From: Butyrivibrio sp.
Lineage (GTDB): Bacteria > Bacillota > Clostridia > Lachnospirales > Lachnospiraceae
Direction: 5' to 3'
Length of the DNA stretch: 64,000 nucleotides
Assembly (NCBI GenBank): GCA_015056575.1
Contig: SVGA01000003.1
Span: 124,001 to 188,000, forward strand
A program made the position numbers and the translations under genes. Positions 8,842 through 17,736 of the stretch are shown here, in pieces. Within the stretch, counting starts at the first letter, position 1; each line of letters begins with the position of its first letter. Under the pieces are notes generated by a model. It searched no databases, was not told the origin of the DNA, and saw only the letters and a program-made list of their open reading frames with translations.

Positions 8842-9919
8842 TATTTTCGCATATTCCTTTCAAATAACTCCTGGCTTTTATGCGTTCTTCCTCTATAACA
8901 TGATTCGCATAATCCCAATCATATTTTATGGAGTCTATATCTAATTCTCCATCTATTATCTCAGTATTAATTAGACCCAGTTTTTTCAGTAACCCTTCTG
9001 ATCTTATGTTTCTAGATCCACTGGTATCCAGTTCCATTGCAAATTTCTTTTGATAAATAATCGAAAAAGCCATTCCGTGAAAAGAATTGGTAATAACGTA
9101 TTCAGCGTTTTTAATGAGCCCCACAAATCCATCAGGTCCAACTGGCCCTATGTACTTTACACCTTTTCGTGGAGGAAACGCATAGTTTTCCAAGTACAAT
9201 ACGTCCAGCCCTTTAGCTTCGCCCAGTTTTACCGCATAGTCCAATAAATGCCTAGGTTTTAATACATTAAAAACAAGAATATATGGTTTCCTATCGTCAT
9301 GAGTTTCGATTCTATCCCAATCAGATACTTTCAATAGAAAAGTAGGGTCTATATGGCATTTCGCATCTTTCCCCAAAAGTTCTTTGACAATTTTACATCC
9401 ACTTTCTTCTCTGACGGACAGTTCCTGAAATCCTTGTAATCGTTCTTTGTATTGATTCTTAAGCTCCTTAGGAATTTCAGTAAAGCCAAAGCTTGCAGCA
9501 TAAGAATACTTCTTATCGTCATTGACAAAATTCAAAAAATAAACCGGATCAAATTTTGTGCAAACATCATTAAACACCTGATCGCTTCCGGAAATGACTA
9601 CATCATATTTATTTCCCAATTCTTCTAAATCCTTAGCTTTAACCGGATTGCTTTCAATTAAATATTGATTTCTAAACCCCCTAAGCTTATTTCTCCAAAT
9701 AAATCTCTTTCTTCCCATCAACATCATTTTTATGTTGAATTTTATATTTTTTGTCTTGGGGATAATACGAACATGTGCATTATATATATCTTCACACATA
9801 TAGTTTATTATTTCAGGATCAAATCCTAAATCTTCAATTGTCTTCTCCAACCCATAAGCTTGAAGCACCGCTCCATAACTCATGGCATTGTGAAAAGTTA
9901 GCATTCCTATTTTTTTCAT
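8834..9919 (-). CDS. Polysaccharide pyruvyl transferase family protein (copy 3)
   Basis: 361 residues, the most divergent of the three copies at the N-terminus (IGMLTFHNAMSYGAVLQAYG, where the others read FHRAVNYG). It keeps ISGSDQVF near residue 95, SYAASFG near 135 and TNSFHGMAFSIIYQKKF near 270. Its start overlaps the stop of an FrhB-like gene by 4 bp, so the FrhB/pyruvyltransferase pairing occurs twice in this operon, here in the reverse gene order. Function as for the family: probable ketal-pyruvylation of a surface glycan. Confidence 0.83.
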   Translation of the reverse strand: MKKIGMLTFHNAMSYGAVLQAYGLEKTIEDLGFDPEIINYMCEDIYNAHVRIIPKTKNIKFNIKMMLMGRKRFIWRNKLRGFRNQYLIESNPVKAKDLEELGNKYDVVISGSDQVFNDVCTKFDPVYFLNFVNDDKKYSYAASFGFTEIPKELKNQYKERLQGFQELSVREESGCKIVKELLGKDAKCHIDPTFLLKVSDWDRIETHDDRKPYILVFNVLKPRHLLDYAVKLGEAKGLDVLYLENYAFPPRKGVKYIGPVGPDGFVGLIKNAEYVITNSFHGMAFSIIYQKKFAMELDTSGSRNIRSEGLLKKLGLINTEIIDGELDIDSIKYDWDYANHVIEEERIKARSYLKGICENNA

Positions 9920-11094
9920 TTTTTCAGCACTTTTCTTTTAAAATATATGATTGCAAGACTCTTTTTAAACTTCAAGTTATCAATAAATCCATTTTTCACA
10001 TTATGATTAACAATATGCTCAAAGCCTTTTTCAGTATAATCCTCCCAGAATTGATCATAGTTTTCTGGCTTCTGAGTTGGTGCTTTTAAATTTGGCTGCG
10101 AAAAATTATAGTTTTCACATTCAAATAATTCTACTTCTGTATCAAATCCGGCATTTTTATATATTTGTATAGCTTTCTGGGTATTAACAAAAAGGAGTGA
10201 GATACCTTTATTATCGTTAAAACCTTTCCTGAAAGCATCTACTCCCCAAAAATCAGCAAGAGTAAAATCAGCAACTCGATTTAAAGAACAATATTTGCAA
10301 TTAAAGCATGATTCACGCAGATTTAGATTCTTTTGGAAAAGTCTTGAATAGTCTCGAGCAACAATTTTCTTTTTATTTACTTTAAAGCTTTCCAAGTGCA
10401 TGTCCCATCCAAGAATACTCTTATCTCTAAAATCGAAATCAGTAATTCCTCTCTTGTATCTCTTGTTAATGTAGTCTAGATAATCTTTCCATAGTTTTGG
10501 GCTAGGTACACCATGACAAACAATATCAATTGTGATTAAGTTCTCATAATCCTTCCTCAAATAAGATTTTAGGCCGTCAATCTGACAGGCTGTACCCGAA
10601 AAAGCCACAAGTCTTCCATTGTCCAATTGCTCTTTTGCTTTTCTGAAGCAGTGATTCATATCACTTTGAACATATTTGGATCCACGCATTTTATCACGTG
10701 TTTTACTGTCCTCAGCCAAAATATGCCTCACAACATTATCATTATCTAAAACAACACCGAATATGCATCCGCCATTTTCCAGCACATAATCTGTAATTAC
10801 TGTAAATGCTCCACCTGAACGGCTCTTTTGACGAACATATTTGTTTTTATGTTTTAATCCAATTGCTTTTAAAGGCTTTTCACTGCCAGTTTTTTGATCT
10901 TCTTTAACAAAACCACAGGTCCTACCGCATAATCCGCAATCGATGCATAATTCTTTATCAATTGCCGGATAAAAATATCCTTTTTCATCCGGCTTCATTG
11001 TAATTGCATCTTTGGGACATACTTCCATGCAAGCTGTACATCCACAGCACTCAGTTTTATTTCCATTGTTATAAACGTAGTCTATGATATTCAT
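9916..11094 (-). CDS. Ferredoxin/FrhB-like iron-sulfur protein (copy 2)
   Basis: The frame is open to 11169, but GGAAGAG lies 5 bp before the ATG at 11094. That start gives 392 residues, the same length as the paralogue at 4289-5467, so it is preferred. Two [4Fe-4S] motifs are visible: C16-x2-C19-x2-C22-x3-C26-P and C50-x2-C53-x2-C56-x3-C60. Further on are SRSGGAFTVIT near residue 92 and SCFNCKYC before VADFTLADFWG near residue 280. Likely a flavin/iron-sulfur redox protein. It is followed, with 4-bp overlap, by a pyruvyltransferase-family gene. Its role in glycan assembly is unproven. Confidence 0.8.
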   Translation of the reverse strand: MNIIDYVYNNGNKTECCGCTACMEVCPKDAITMKPDEKGYFYPAIDKELCIDCGLCGRTCGFVKEDQKTGSEKPLKAIGLKHKNKYVRQKSRSGGAFTVITDYVLENGGCIFGVVLDNDNVVRHILAEDSKTRDKMRGSKYVQSDMNHCFRKAKEQLDNGRLVAFSGTACQIDGLKSYLRKDYENLITIDIVCHGVPSPKLWKDYLDYINKRYKRGITDFDFRDKSILGWDMHLESFKVNKKKIVARDYSRLFQKNLNLRESCFNCKYCSLNRVADFTLADFWGVDAFRKGFNDNKGISLLFVNTQKAIQIYKNAGFDTEVELFECENYNFSQPNLKAPTQKPENYDQFWEDYTEKGFEHIVNHNVKNGFIDNLKFKKSLAIIYFKRKVLKK

Positions 11095-11114
11095 TTTCTC
11101 TTCCATCTGTTTAT

Positions 11115-12128
11115 TTACGATGCCAAACACAAAACGAAGCACAAAATAGATAATCTTAGTTTCATGCAATAAAACATTATACGTTGCTTAATTGGAAGCA
11201 AATATCCAGGATAGTCGTCTATATTATCTCTGAACATTCTATTGTTCAGAACCTTTCTAATTAACAAAAGGTCACTTATTATAGTTTGGATAGTCGCTCC
11301 TTTAGAAATACTGATAATTTGATTTCTGATTCTTTTAATCAAAAAACGCTGCATTTCCAGACTATACTCTGTCTTATTGCTACTGTTTAAAAAGTCCTCC
11401 AATGCTTCAAATAAACGAAATTCGTTTTCTATCTTATAGTAATGTCTTCCATGAGACATAGATGTAAAATTATCACAATGATGGTATAGCTCATCCTGTA
11501 GATAAACAGCATTTTTACACTTACTTATATATTCAATATTGAACAGCAGATCTTCAGAGGCAATCTCACGCTCAGATTTAAAGCTTATCCCATTGTCAAG
11601 AATAATCTGTTTCCTAAAAAGACATTGCCAAACTCCCGAACCATATACTATATCACTTGCATCAGAAGGTTTTGTTCCTATCTGCCCAATCATCAAGTTC
11701 CATAAATCATCGCCATAAAACTCTTTGGTTTCGCCTGTAATATTAACGTTGGTATTTTCATTAGTATTCAAACAACATGCTATATCATAATTCTTTGCCT
11801 GCATTGCATCCAAAAGTTTCTCATACATGTCATGTTCAACAAAATCGTCAGCATCGCAGAATGCTATCAGTTCACCATTAGCATGGCTTATACCGTAATT
11901 TCTAGCCGCACCTGCGCCTTCATTATTCTTATTCAGAAGAACAATTCTTGAATCAAGCTCCGCATACTTTCTTATTATTGTTTCACTATTATCTGTTGAT
12001 GAATCATTAACCATAATGATCTCTATGTTTTTGTATGTCTGCTCAAGAAGACTTTCTATGCTTCTATCCAGATATCGTCCAGCATTGTATACCGGTACAA
12101 TTACTGAAATCAACTTGTTTTGTGCCAT
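11115..12128 (-). CDS. GT2 family glycosyltransferase
   Basis: 337 residues. ISVIVPVYNAGRYLDRSI opens a GT-A domain, with IMVNDSSTDNSE near residue 38, AARNYGIS near 75 and the acidic DADDFVE near 91, all standard for GT2 enzymes of capsule loci. The last about 25 residues are hydrophobic and may touch the membrane. The gene follows the one at 12156 by 27 bp. Donor and acceptor sugars cannot be told. Confidence 0.85.
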   Translation of the reverse strand: MAQNKLISVIVPVYNAGRYLDRSIESLLEQTYKNIEIIMVNDSSTDNSETIIRKYAELDSRIVLLNKNNEGAGAARNYGISHANGELIAFCDADDFVEHDMYEKLLDAMQAKNYDIACCLNTNENTNVNITGETKEFYGDDLWNLMIGQIGTKPSDASDIVYGSGVWQCLFRKQIILDNGISFKSEREIASEDLLFNIEYISKCKNAVYLQDELYHHCDNFTSMSHGRHYYKIENEFRLFEALEDFLNSSNKTEYSLEMQRFLIKRIRNQIISISKGATIQTIISDLLLIRKVLNNRMFRDNIDDYPGYLLPIKQRIMFYCMKLRLSILCFVLCLAS

Positions 12129-12155
12129 AACTTTTCTTTCTCCTAACTTCCAATA

Positions 12156-13175
12156 TCACTTAAGGAAGCTTGCCACCCTTCTGCCCATAGCATATCGGGA
12201 ATACTTTTCAAGGAAGGTTTTTCTAGCCAATATACCAATATCATTAGCCATACCATTATTTATATATTTTTGTAACGTCTTTCGAGATTCCTCTTCATCC
12301 TTAGATATGAAAATAGCATTTACTCCATTCTCAACATACATTTCTGCTAAGGTACTAGGACTTGTAACAAAAATTGTTTTTTCCAACGACATTGCAGTCA
12401 ACAGTACAGTATCTCCAGAGCAGATACTTGTATCTTTGATTGGTATTATCATAAAATTGCAATTTGCAATCCATGGATACTGTGCATCACCACTTACATC
12501 GTTAATCAAAGTGATATTATCAGGCAAATCTGATCTAATATACTCATCTGAAATAATAACCAGGTTATAATCTATCTGCTCCCAGGTCCTTATTAGATAA
12601 TCATAGTCCCTGTTTGAACGACCAATAGCTAATGCATAACCTTCTTTAGGAGCCTGCCCAGGTTTTTCCAATCGACTGTATATATCTCTATTATCATCAA
12701 CTCCAAATGCAGTTACGATAAACTTGTCTCTACTGATTCCAAATTCCTTAGAAAAAATATCCGCATATTCATATGAAGGAACATGCATATAGTCTAAGTA
12801 ATTGTTGCACACGCACTTCTTCATAAACCATTCGTACACAACTCCACATAAGCCATGCTTACGTTTATATGTAAAATTCAAAGCAATAACCTTGTTAACC
12901 TTTTTCACATGGAAGAGTTGACTCCAAAAGCAAAAGATAAGTGCATAAAACTGCTGCCATCCAACCAAACAGCCATATTGTTTCCGTTTTATAAATACTT
13001 TTAAAGGAGTAAGAAAATACTTACTATATCTCACAAAATTACTGAACGGTTTTTCTCGTCCACCATTTGAAATAACTGAATAACAGTATATTTCTATTCC
13101 TTCATACCGAATTCCATCAATAAATGATTCTAATTCTGAATGATCACAATCAGCTAATATCAGGTTTTTCTTCAT
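12156..13175 (-). CDS. GT-B type glycosyltransferase (GT4-like)
   Basis: 339 residues from the ATG at 13175, which has GGAG 7 bp upstream; an ATG two codons earlier has no proper spacing. The C-terminal half resembles a GT-B nucleotide-sugar domain: ALAIGRSNRDYDYLIRTWEQ near residue 180, a segment typical of the acceptor-donor cleft (CSGDTVLLTAMSLEKTIFV) near 260, and VENGVNAIFI near 287. The N-terminal half is poorly conserved and basic. The place between polymerase and GT2 genes supports a sugar-transfer role. Family assignment is moderate. Confidence 0.65.
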   Translation of the reverse strand: MKKNLILADCDHSELESFIDGIRYEGIEIYCYSVISNGGREKPFSNFVRYSKYFLTPLKVFIKRKQYGCLVGWQQFYALIFCFWSQLFHVKKVNKVIALNFTYKRKHGLCGVVYEWFMKKCVCNNYLDYMHVPSYEYADIFSKEFGISRDKFIVTAFGVDDNRDIYSRLEKPGQAPKEGYALAIGRSNRDYDYLIRTWEQIDYNLVIISDEYIRSDLPDNITLINDVSGDAQYPWIANCNFMIIPIKDTSICSGDTVLLTAMSLEKTIFVTSPSTLAEMYVENGVNAIFISKDEEESRKTLQKYINNGMANDIGILARKTFLEKYSRYAMGRRVASFLK

Positions 13176-13212
13176 TTCCATACTCCATCTAATCTATGAT
13201 TGTTCACTAGTT

Positions 13213-14469
13213 TTATTCCAACACACTAGCTTCTTTATTTCTAAAAATCCTCGACACAGCAAGAACAAACATTACAAGCTGCTGTATATAATAAATACAA
13301 TTCCCTGAATAGCCATATATTATATACATGATGATTACATAGGTCCAAAAAAAGAAACGATACTTACGTTGCTGTTCATGGCCAGTTCTTATCTCATAGA
13401 TTCCAATAATCACTGCAGCCATTACAGGCATAAAGAAAAGAATAGTTCCAACAATTCCAATTTCCCCTAACGCCTCAAGGTAAATGTTATGCCCATAAGC
13501 AATCCAGTTCATTTTTATAATTTCATTTCCATAGTTTGTGTTGAAAAATGAGTTAAATGTTCCATAACCAATTCCCCATGTAGGATTGCTATCAAACATC
13601 ATCCTACTATATGTCCAAAGTATCTCTCTTCCTCCATGGCTTTCATCTGTGTCCAAATCCTGGAATCTACCAATAACAGTGCTTAAAGCAGGAACATTTG
13701 ATACGATAATATACGCTATAACACCGACAAAAACAATCGCTATAAACGCTTTCACTTTTGTTGTTATCTGTATTCTCGATAAAAAGAAAAAGAGAAGTGG
13801 CGCAACAATTGCAACAACTAAAAGAGTTCGTTTTGTTGTCAAAAGTAATCCAATAAACAAAACTATCATTTTAATAACATTTTTCTTATGGATTCCTTTA
13901 GTAAAAGCCTCAGCCCATTGAACAGCCAGACCATAATTCATCAAAACAGCAGCTTCTGCTATTTCTTTAGCAAATCCAGAATACTGACCGTTGTTACCTC
14001 GCGATATAAACGTGCTAACATCACCAAGCATAAATTGGAAAACTCTAGCAAAAGCAGCTGGGTTTGGTACAGATATTATGATGCTTATAGCCACAACAAT
14101 TGTCAGAACATCTATTACTTTAAACAATCTGCTGTCAAAATTTGAAAGATCTGTAGTAATGCAAAATAAAAAAACACTTAAGTACTCAACAAAAAAGTTA
14201 AAAGAAACAAGCCTGTCATATGAAAAGTAACAATTTATCAGCATCATAATCAAAAGAACTGAATAAAATAGCGTTATCTTTGATAAGTTCACTCTCCTTG
14301 TAATAGCTATATTAATCATTGCCAGAATAATGAGGCCATAACAAGCATAGGGTCTAAATATATAGCCCCATTTGGTGCCCGCGCTAAGAATAATAAACGC
14401 AATGTCAATAAAAGCTAGCGTACTTACATCTATGTGATATTCTTTTTTGCCAAGTAATATTCCAAACAT
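13213..14469 (-). CDS. O-antigen ligase/Wzy-type polymerase
   Basis: 418 residues with about 11 membrane segments. A long hydrophilic loop follows VPALSTVIGRFQDLDTDESHGGR (about residue 265), then WGIGYGTFNSFF and the His-containing WIAYGHNIYLEALGEIGIVG near residue 325, the typical loop of PF04932 polymerases and ligases. The start has GAGGAAG 5 bp upstream. It probably joins lipid-linked repeat units outside the membrane, downstream of the flippase encoded at 7468-8841. Confidence 0.85.
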   Translation of the reverse strand: MFGILLGKKEYHIDVSTLAFIDIAFIILSAGTKWGYIFRPYACYGLIILAMINIAITRRVNLSKITLFYSVLLIMMLINCYFSYDRLVSFNFFVEYLSVFLFCITTDLSNFDSRLFKVIDVLTIVVAISIIISVPNPAAFARVFQFMLGDVSTFISRGNNGQYSGFAKEIAEAAVLMNYGLAVQWAEAFTKGIHKKNVIKMIVLFIGLLLTTKRTLLVVAIVAPLLFFFLSRIQITTKVKAFIAIVFVGVIAYIIVSNVPALSTVIGRFQDLDTDESHGGREILWTYSRMMFDSNPTWGIGYGTFNSFFNTNYGNEIIKMNWIAYGHNIYLEALGEIGIVGTILFFMPVMAAVIIGIYEIRTGHEQQRKYRFFFWTYVIIMYIIYGYSGNCIYYIQQLVMFVLAVSRIFRNKEASVLE

Positions 14470-14484
14470 TATACTTCCTCAATT

Positions 14485-15492
14485 TCAAGCTTTGGATTGC
14501 TGAAAACGAATATACCTGCCAGGATAAATAATAAAATCCAATGGTTTCAGTTTATTTAACACAATCATTGCAATAATGGGACCCGTAAAGCTGATCAGTA
14601 ATCCCAGAATTGAATGTATTACCAGCCCCTTTATTCCAATTTTCAACAAAACGCTTCTTAATGGAGCAGCAAAAATTGTATGCATCAAGAATATTGGCAT
14701 TGTGTATTTGCTAAAACTTTCAAATATCTTAAATTCCTTTTTTTCTGTTACGGATTTAACTATACTAATAACCGAATAACAAGCCAGTATTCCTAATAAA
14801 AAACTATAACCAAAAACAGATGAACCGATTGAATAAGTATTTAAAACAGTTCCTACCAAGAAAGTGCAAAATAGCACAATCCCTACCATAACATTGCACA
14901 TAGGAATCATACCATAGGCAATCATCATTCCAATTACAAACCATACCCAGTTTTTGGCTGTTTGATCAATAGCGTAAATACCAGTGTTTATATTTAGCAT
15001 TATCAGAACTTTCAATAGCATACTGATAATAAATAGAAGAAACATTTGATGCTTTTTTGATGCTGTAAATGTAATACAAAAAATAAAAAACAGCACAAAA
15101 AGATACCAGTATGGGGCGATAGGTTTTATGAACAACACTTCGATCAAGCCTTCAGTCTTGCTGTTAACCTCAGCTGAAAAAACTCGTTTCAATGTCCAGG
15201 TTATTGTGGAGAACACAAAATACGGTACACCTAATACGATAAATTTCTTAACAATATTACTTCCCCAGGAATTGAAACTATTGACTTTTGAATACTTTTG
15301 AAACAGATATCCACTACATACAAAAAACAGTTGAACATGAAATAGGTATATAGTCATTTGGAACCAGCTATATAAGGGGCTTTCTGTCGCTATACCCCCT
15401 TTAATCATGGATTGAGAAAAATGCCCTAAAGCTACCAAAACACATGCCATTGCTTTAACAATATCAACCCAGTTTTCCCTATTACTCTTCAT
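14485..15492 (-). CDS. Membrane acyltransferase family 3 (O-acetyltransferase-like)
   Basis: 335 residues from ATG 15492; a TTG four codons earlier is an alternative with a nearer GAAGAG. N-terminal NWVDIVKAMACVLVALGHFS carries the conserved His of acyltransferase-3 (OafA/WecH type) proteins, and about ten membrane segments follow. A second conserved zone, FLFHVQLFFVCSGYLF, lies near residue 45-60. Such proteins add acetyl or similar groups to surface sugars. A related gene lies at 16716-17723, separated from this one only by a radical SAM gene. Confidence 0.8.
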   Translation of the reverse strand: MKSNRENWVDIVKAMACVLVALGHFSQSMIKGGIATESPLYSWFQMTIYLFHVQLFFVCSGYLFQKYSKVNSFNSWGSNIVKKFIVLGVPYFVFSTITWTLKRVFSAEVNSKTEGLIEVLFIKPIAPYWYLFVLFFIFCITFTASKKHQMFLLFIISMLLKVLIMLNINTGIYAIDQTAKNWVWFVIGMMIAYGMIPMCNVMVGIVLFCTFLVGTVLNTYSIGSSVFGYSFLLGILACYSVISIVKSVTEKKEFKIFESFSKYTMPIFLMHTIFAAPLRSVLLKIGIKGLVIHSILGLLISFTGPIIAMIVLNKLKPLDFIIYPGRYIRFQQSKA

Positions 15493-15516
15493 ATATACAA
15501 TCAACCTACTCTTCTA

Positions 15517-16689
15517 TTACTTACTCATCTGTGCAGCGATATCTGCATCAACAATCTCTTCTCCGGTCTTATCTTTAAGCTGCTCCATAGAAGCTGCTGA
15601 AAGTCCGTTATTTACTGTTGCACACATATCGCATGTGCTGCACTTATCAAGTTCTTCCTTGGTAACCTTACCATCGCGAAGATCTCGTACAATCTTGTTC
15701 TCATACATGCTGTACTTCTTCTTTGTCCAGAACTTAAGCTTGTGACGGATTACCCACCACATAGGAACCCAGATATATTTATGCATTGCAGGTGAAACTG
15801 AACCAATCATCCAGCAATCTCTGTCACAGCAGCGAACCTTCTTACGAACTGCTTCTGCCTCAGGTGAGTTCCAGAGTTCATCCCATGACTGCTCATTGAG
15901 GTTCCCCATAACCTCTTTATCCTTGGTTCCATTACAAGGCATTACATCGCCATAAGGATCAATGAAAAATGTGTCAAAAGACATATCGCAGGGAAGAAGT
16001 CTCTTCTGTCCGTAAATATAGTTGATAAGGCCGTGATTGAAATATGCCCTAAACCACTTCTTGGGGCTCTTACTTGCAAGAAGCTCGTTTACAAGGTTCT
16101 CGAAGTTCTTAGCTACCATAGGACGATCTTTGATAATATTCTTAGCCTCAACAAAATAGAAACTGTTATGAAGTGATGCTGTTGCAAACTCCATTCCCAT
16201 CTCATCTGAGAGCTTGTAAAGTGGAACAAGATCAGGAGCGTTCTTATCCTGAACTGTCATACCGAATCCAACATCGGTCATGCCCATTTCACGAAGTTTC
16301 TTCAGAGTCTGGTAGCCCCTCTGATAACCATTCTCAAGGCCTCTAATCTCATTGTTTGTATCTTCAAGCCCCTCGATAGAGATTCTGATACCAATCTGAG
16401 GGAACTCCTTACAAAGATCTACAATTCTGTCTGTGAAGAATCCGTTTGTTGAGATAACTATACGATCTGATTTCTTGTAAAGTTCTCTTACAATATCCTT
16501 AATATCTGTTCTGATGAAAGGCTCTCCACCCGTAATATTAGTAAAGTACATCTTAGGAAGCTTTTTGATAGTCTCGATTGTAATTTCTTCCTCAGGCTTA
16601 CTGGGAGCCTTGTATCTGTTGCACATTGAGCAACGCGCATTACATCTGTATGTTACAATCACTGTTCCATTTAGTTTCTTCTCTGACAT
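15517..16689 (-). CDS. Radical SAM/SPASM domain protein
   Basis: 390 residues. The radical SAM cluster motif is C16-x3-C20-x2-C23, followed by the GGEP motif (ITGGEPFIRTDI) near residue 57. A SPASM-type region carries CDMSFDTFFIDPYGDVMPC near residue 225, then CCDRDC and CSTCDMC near the C-terminus, enough cysteines for auxiliary [4Fe-4S] clusters. SPASM enzymes modify peptides, sugars or alcohols by radical chemistry; the substrate here is unknown. The gene is visibly richer in GC than the acyltransferase genes on each side, which suggests a different origin. Electron donors could be the FrhB-like proteins of the same operon (inference). Confidence 0.85.
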   Translation of the reverse strand: MSEKKLNGTVIVTYRCNARCSMCNRYKAPSKPEEEITIETIKKLPKMYFTNITGGEPFIRTDIKDIVRELYKKSDRIVISTNGFFTDRIVDLCKEFPQIGIRISIEGLEDTNNEIRGLENGYQRGYQTLKKLREMGMTDVGFGMTVQDKNAPDLVPLYKLSDEMGMEFATASLHNSFYFVEAKNIIKDRPMVAKNFENLVNELLASKSPKKWFRAYFNHGLINYIYGQKRLLPCDMSFDTFFIDPYGDVMPCNGTKDKEVMGNLNEQSWDELWNSPEAEAVRKKVRCCDRDCWMIGSVSPAMHKYIWVPMWWVIRHKLKFWTKKKYSMYENKIVRDLRDGKVTKEELDKCSTCDMCATVNNGLSAASMEQLKDKTGEEIVDADIAAQMSK

Positions 16690-16715
16690 TTTTCTATCTC
16701 TCCATTAATTATTTT

Positions 16716-17723
16716 TCATTTTGCTCTACCTATCATCCAAGGGAACCACCTATTAATTATATATGCCGGAATGATAAGAATTATTGACATCAAAAGTGCC
16801 ATCATTATAGCAATAACGCTGGACAATAATATATCGCTCAAACAAAGGTTGTAATAATATGCACATTTTGATTCAAGAACTTTTTGTATCACGGTATATA
16901 CCTTTCCATGAAAGGCGAAATATACCAGGGTATTTGCTCCTACATATGAAATGTAACGATTTGTTTTCATTACTTTACATAATGAAATAATAAAGATAAC
17001 ACCTGCAAATCGACTAGCATAATTAAATAGTAAATTGGTAATCCATGTTCCTGAATAATATGAAAAATATATAGTTAACAGGTAAACTAAACCTGAAATA
17101 ATCCTAAATCTCACATTATTATGCTGATCAAATTCTTTTTCCCATTCATTTTTAAAATAGTACCCCATTGCCATCCAGAACATCGCATGGCCTATGTACT
17201 CTATATGCCAGGGAAGATAATTGTTCCCCCAAGGAAAAACATCTTGCGGAAAAAACAAAATATAAGCTTCACAAAGTATTGCAATACCTACAAAAACAAA
17301 GAGTCTCTTTTTACTATCCTGAATCTTATTGATCAGATAAAACGGAATAAAAGCAACAAATAACGCTGCTACAAACCATATCCCATCTCCCTTTTCCCGA
17401 ATCTGGATTAAATTCATAATAAATTCAGTCTTATAATCTCGGTTCCTCGTAAAAGAAAAAATAACTGACATCAGAATGTTGAGATTACTCAAAACAAGCC
17501 ACGGAATAAACAATCCTTTGATTTTCTTCTTTATATGTATCTCAAAAGAAGAAGGGTGTTTATACACATATCCGGCCAAAAACAGAAAAAGATTAAGACA
17601 AAACGGACTATATAAAGCCTCCAGTACCTTTGTATTACTATCTAAATGTATCATGAGTATAAATATGATACAGATGTATTTCCCTATATCTACCCACGAT
17701 ATTCTTTTGTTTAAATCAAGCAT
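16716..17723 (-). CDS. Membrane acyltransferase family 3
   Basis: 335 residues. N-terminal RISWVDIGKYICIIFILMIHLD contains the conserved His of the acyltransferase-3 family, and about ten membrane helices follow, including NLFLFLAGYVYK near residue 45. AT-rich codons (many ATA and TTA) mark it off from the GT4 gene just upstream. Likely O-acylation of the polysaccharide or its precursor at the membrane. Distantly related to the protein at 14485-15492, so the glycan may bear two acyl decorations. Confidence 0.78.
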   Translation of the reverse strand: MLDLNKRISWVDIGKYICIIFILMIHLDSNTKVLEALYSPFCLNLFLFLAGYVYKHPSSFEIHIKKKIKGLFIPWLVLSNLNILMSVIFSFTRNRDYKTEFIMNLIQIREKGDGIWFVAALFVAFIPFYLINKIQDSKKRLFVFVGIAILCEAYILFFPQDVFPWGNNYLPWHIEYIGHAMFWMAMGYYFKNEWEKEFDQHNNVRFRIISGLVYLLTIYFSYYSGTWITNLLFNYASRFAGVIFIISLCKVMKTNRYISYVGANTLVYFAFHGKVYTVIQKVLESKCAYYYNLCLSDILLSSVIAIMMALLMSIILIIPAYIINRWFPWMIGRAK

Positions 17724-17736
17724 TTCTATAGCATCC

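Noticed and set aside
11095-11169. Longer N-terminus of the second FrhB-like protein
   Set aside because: It overlaps the GT2 gene, lacks a ribosome site, and would break the equal length with its paralogue.
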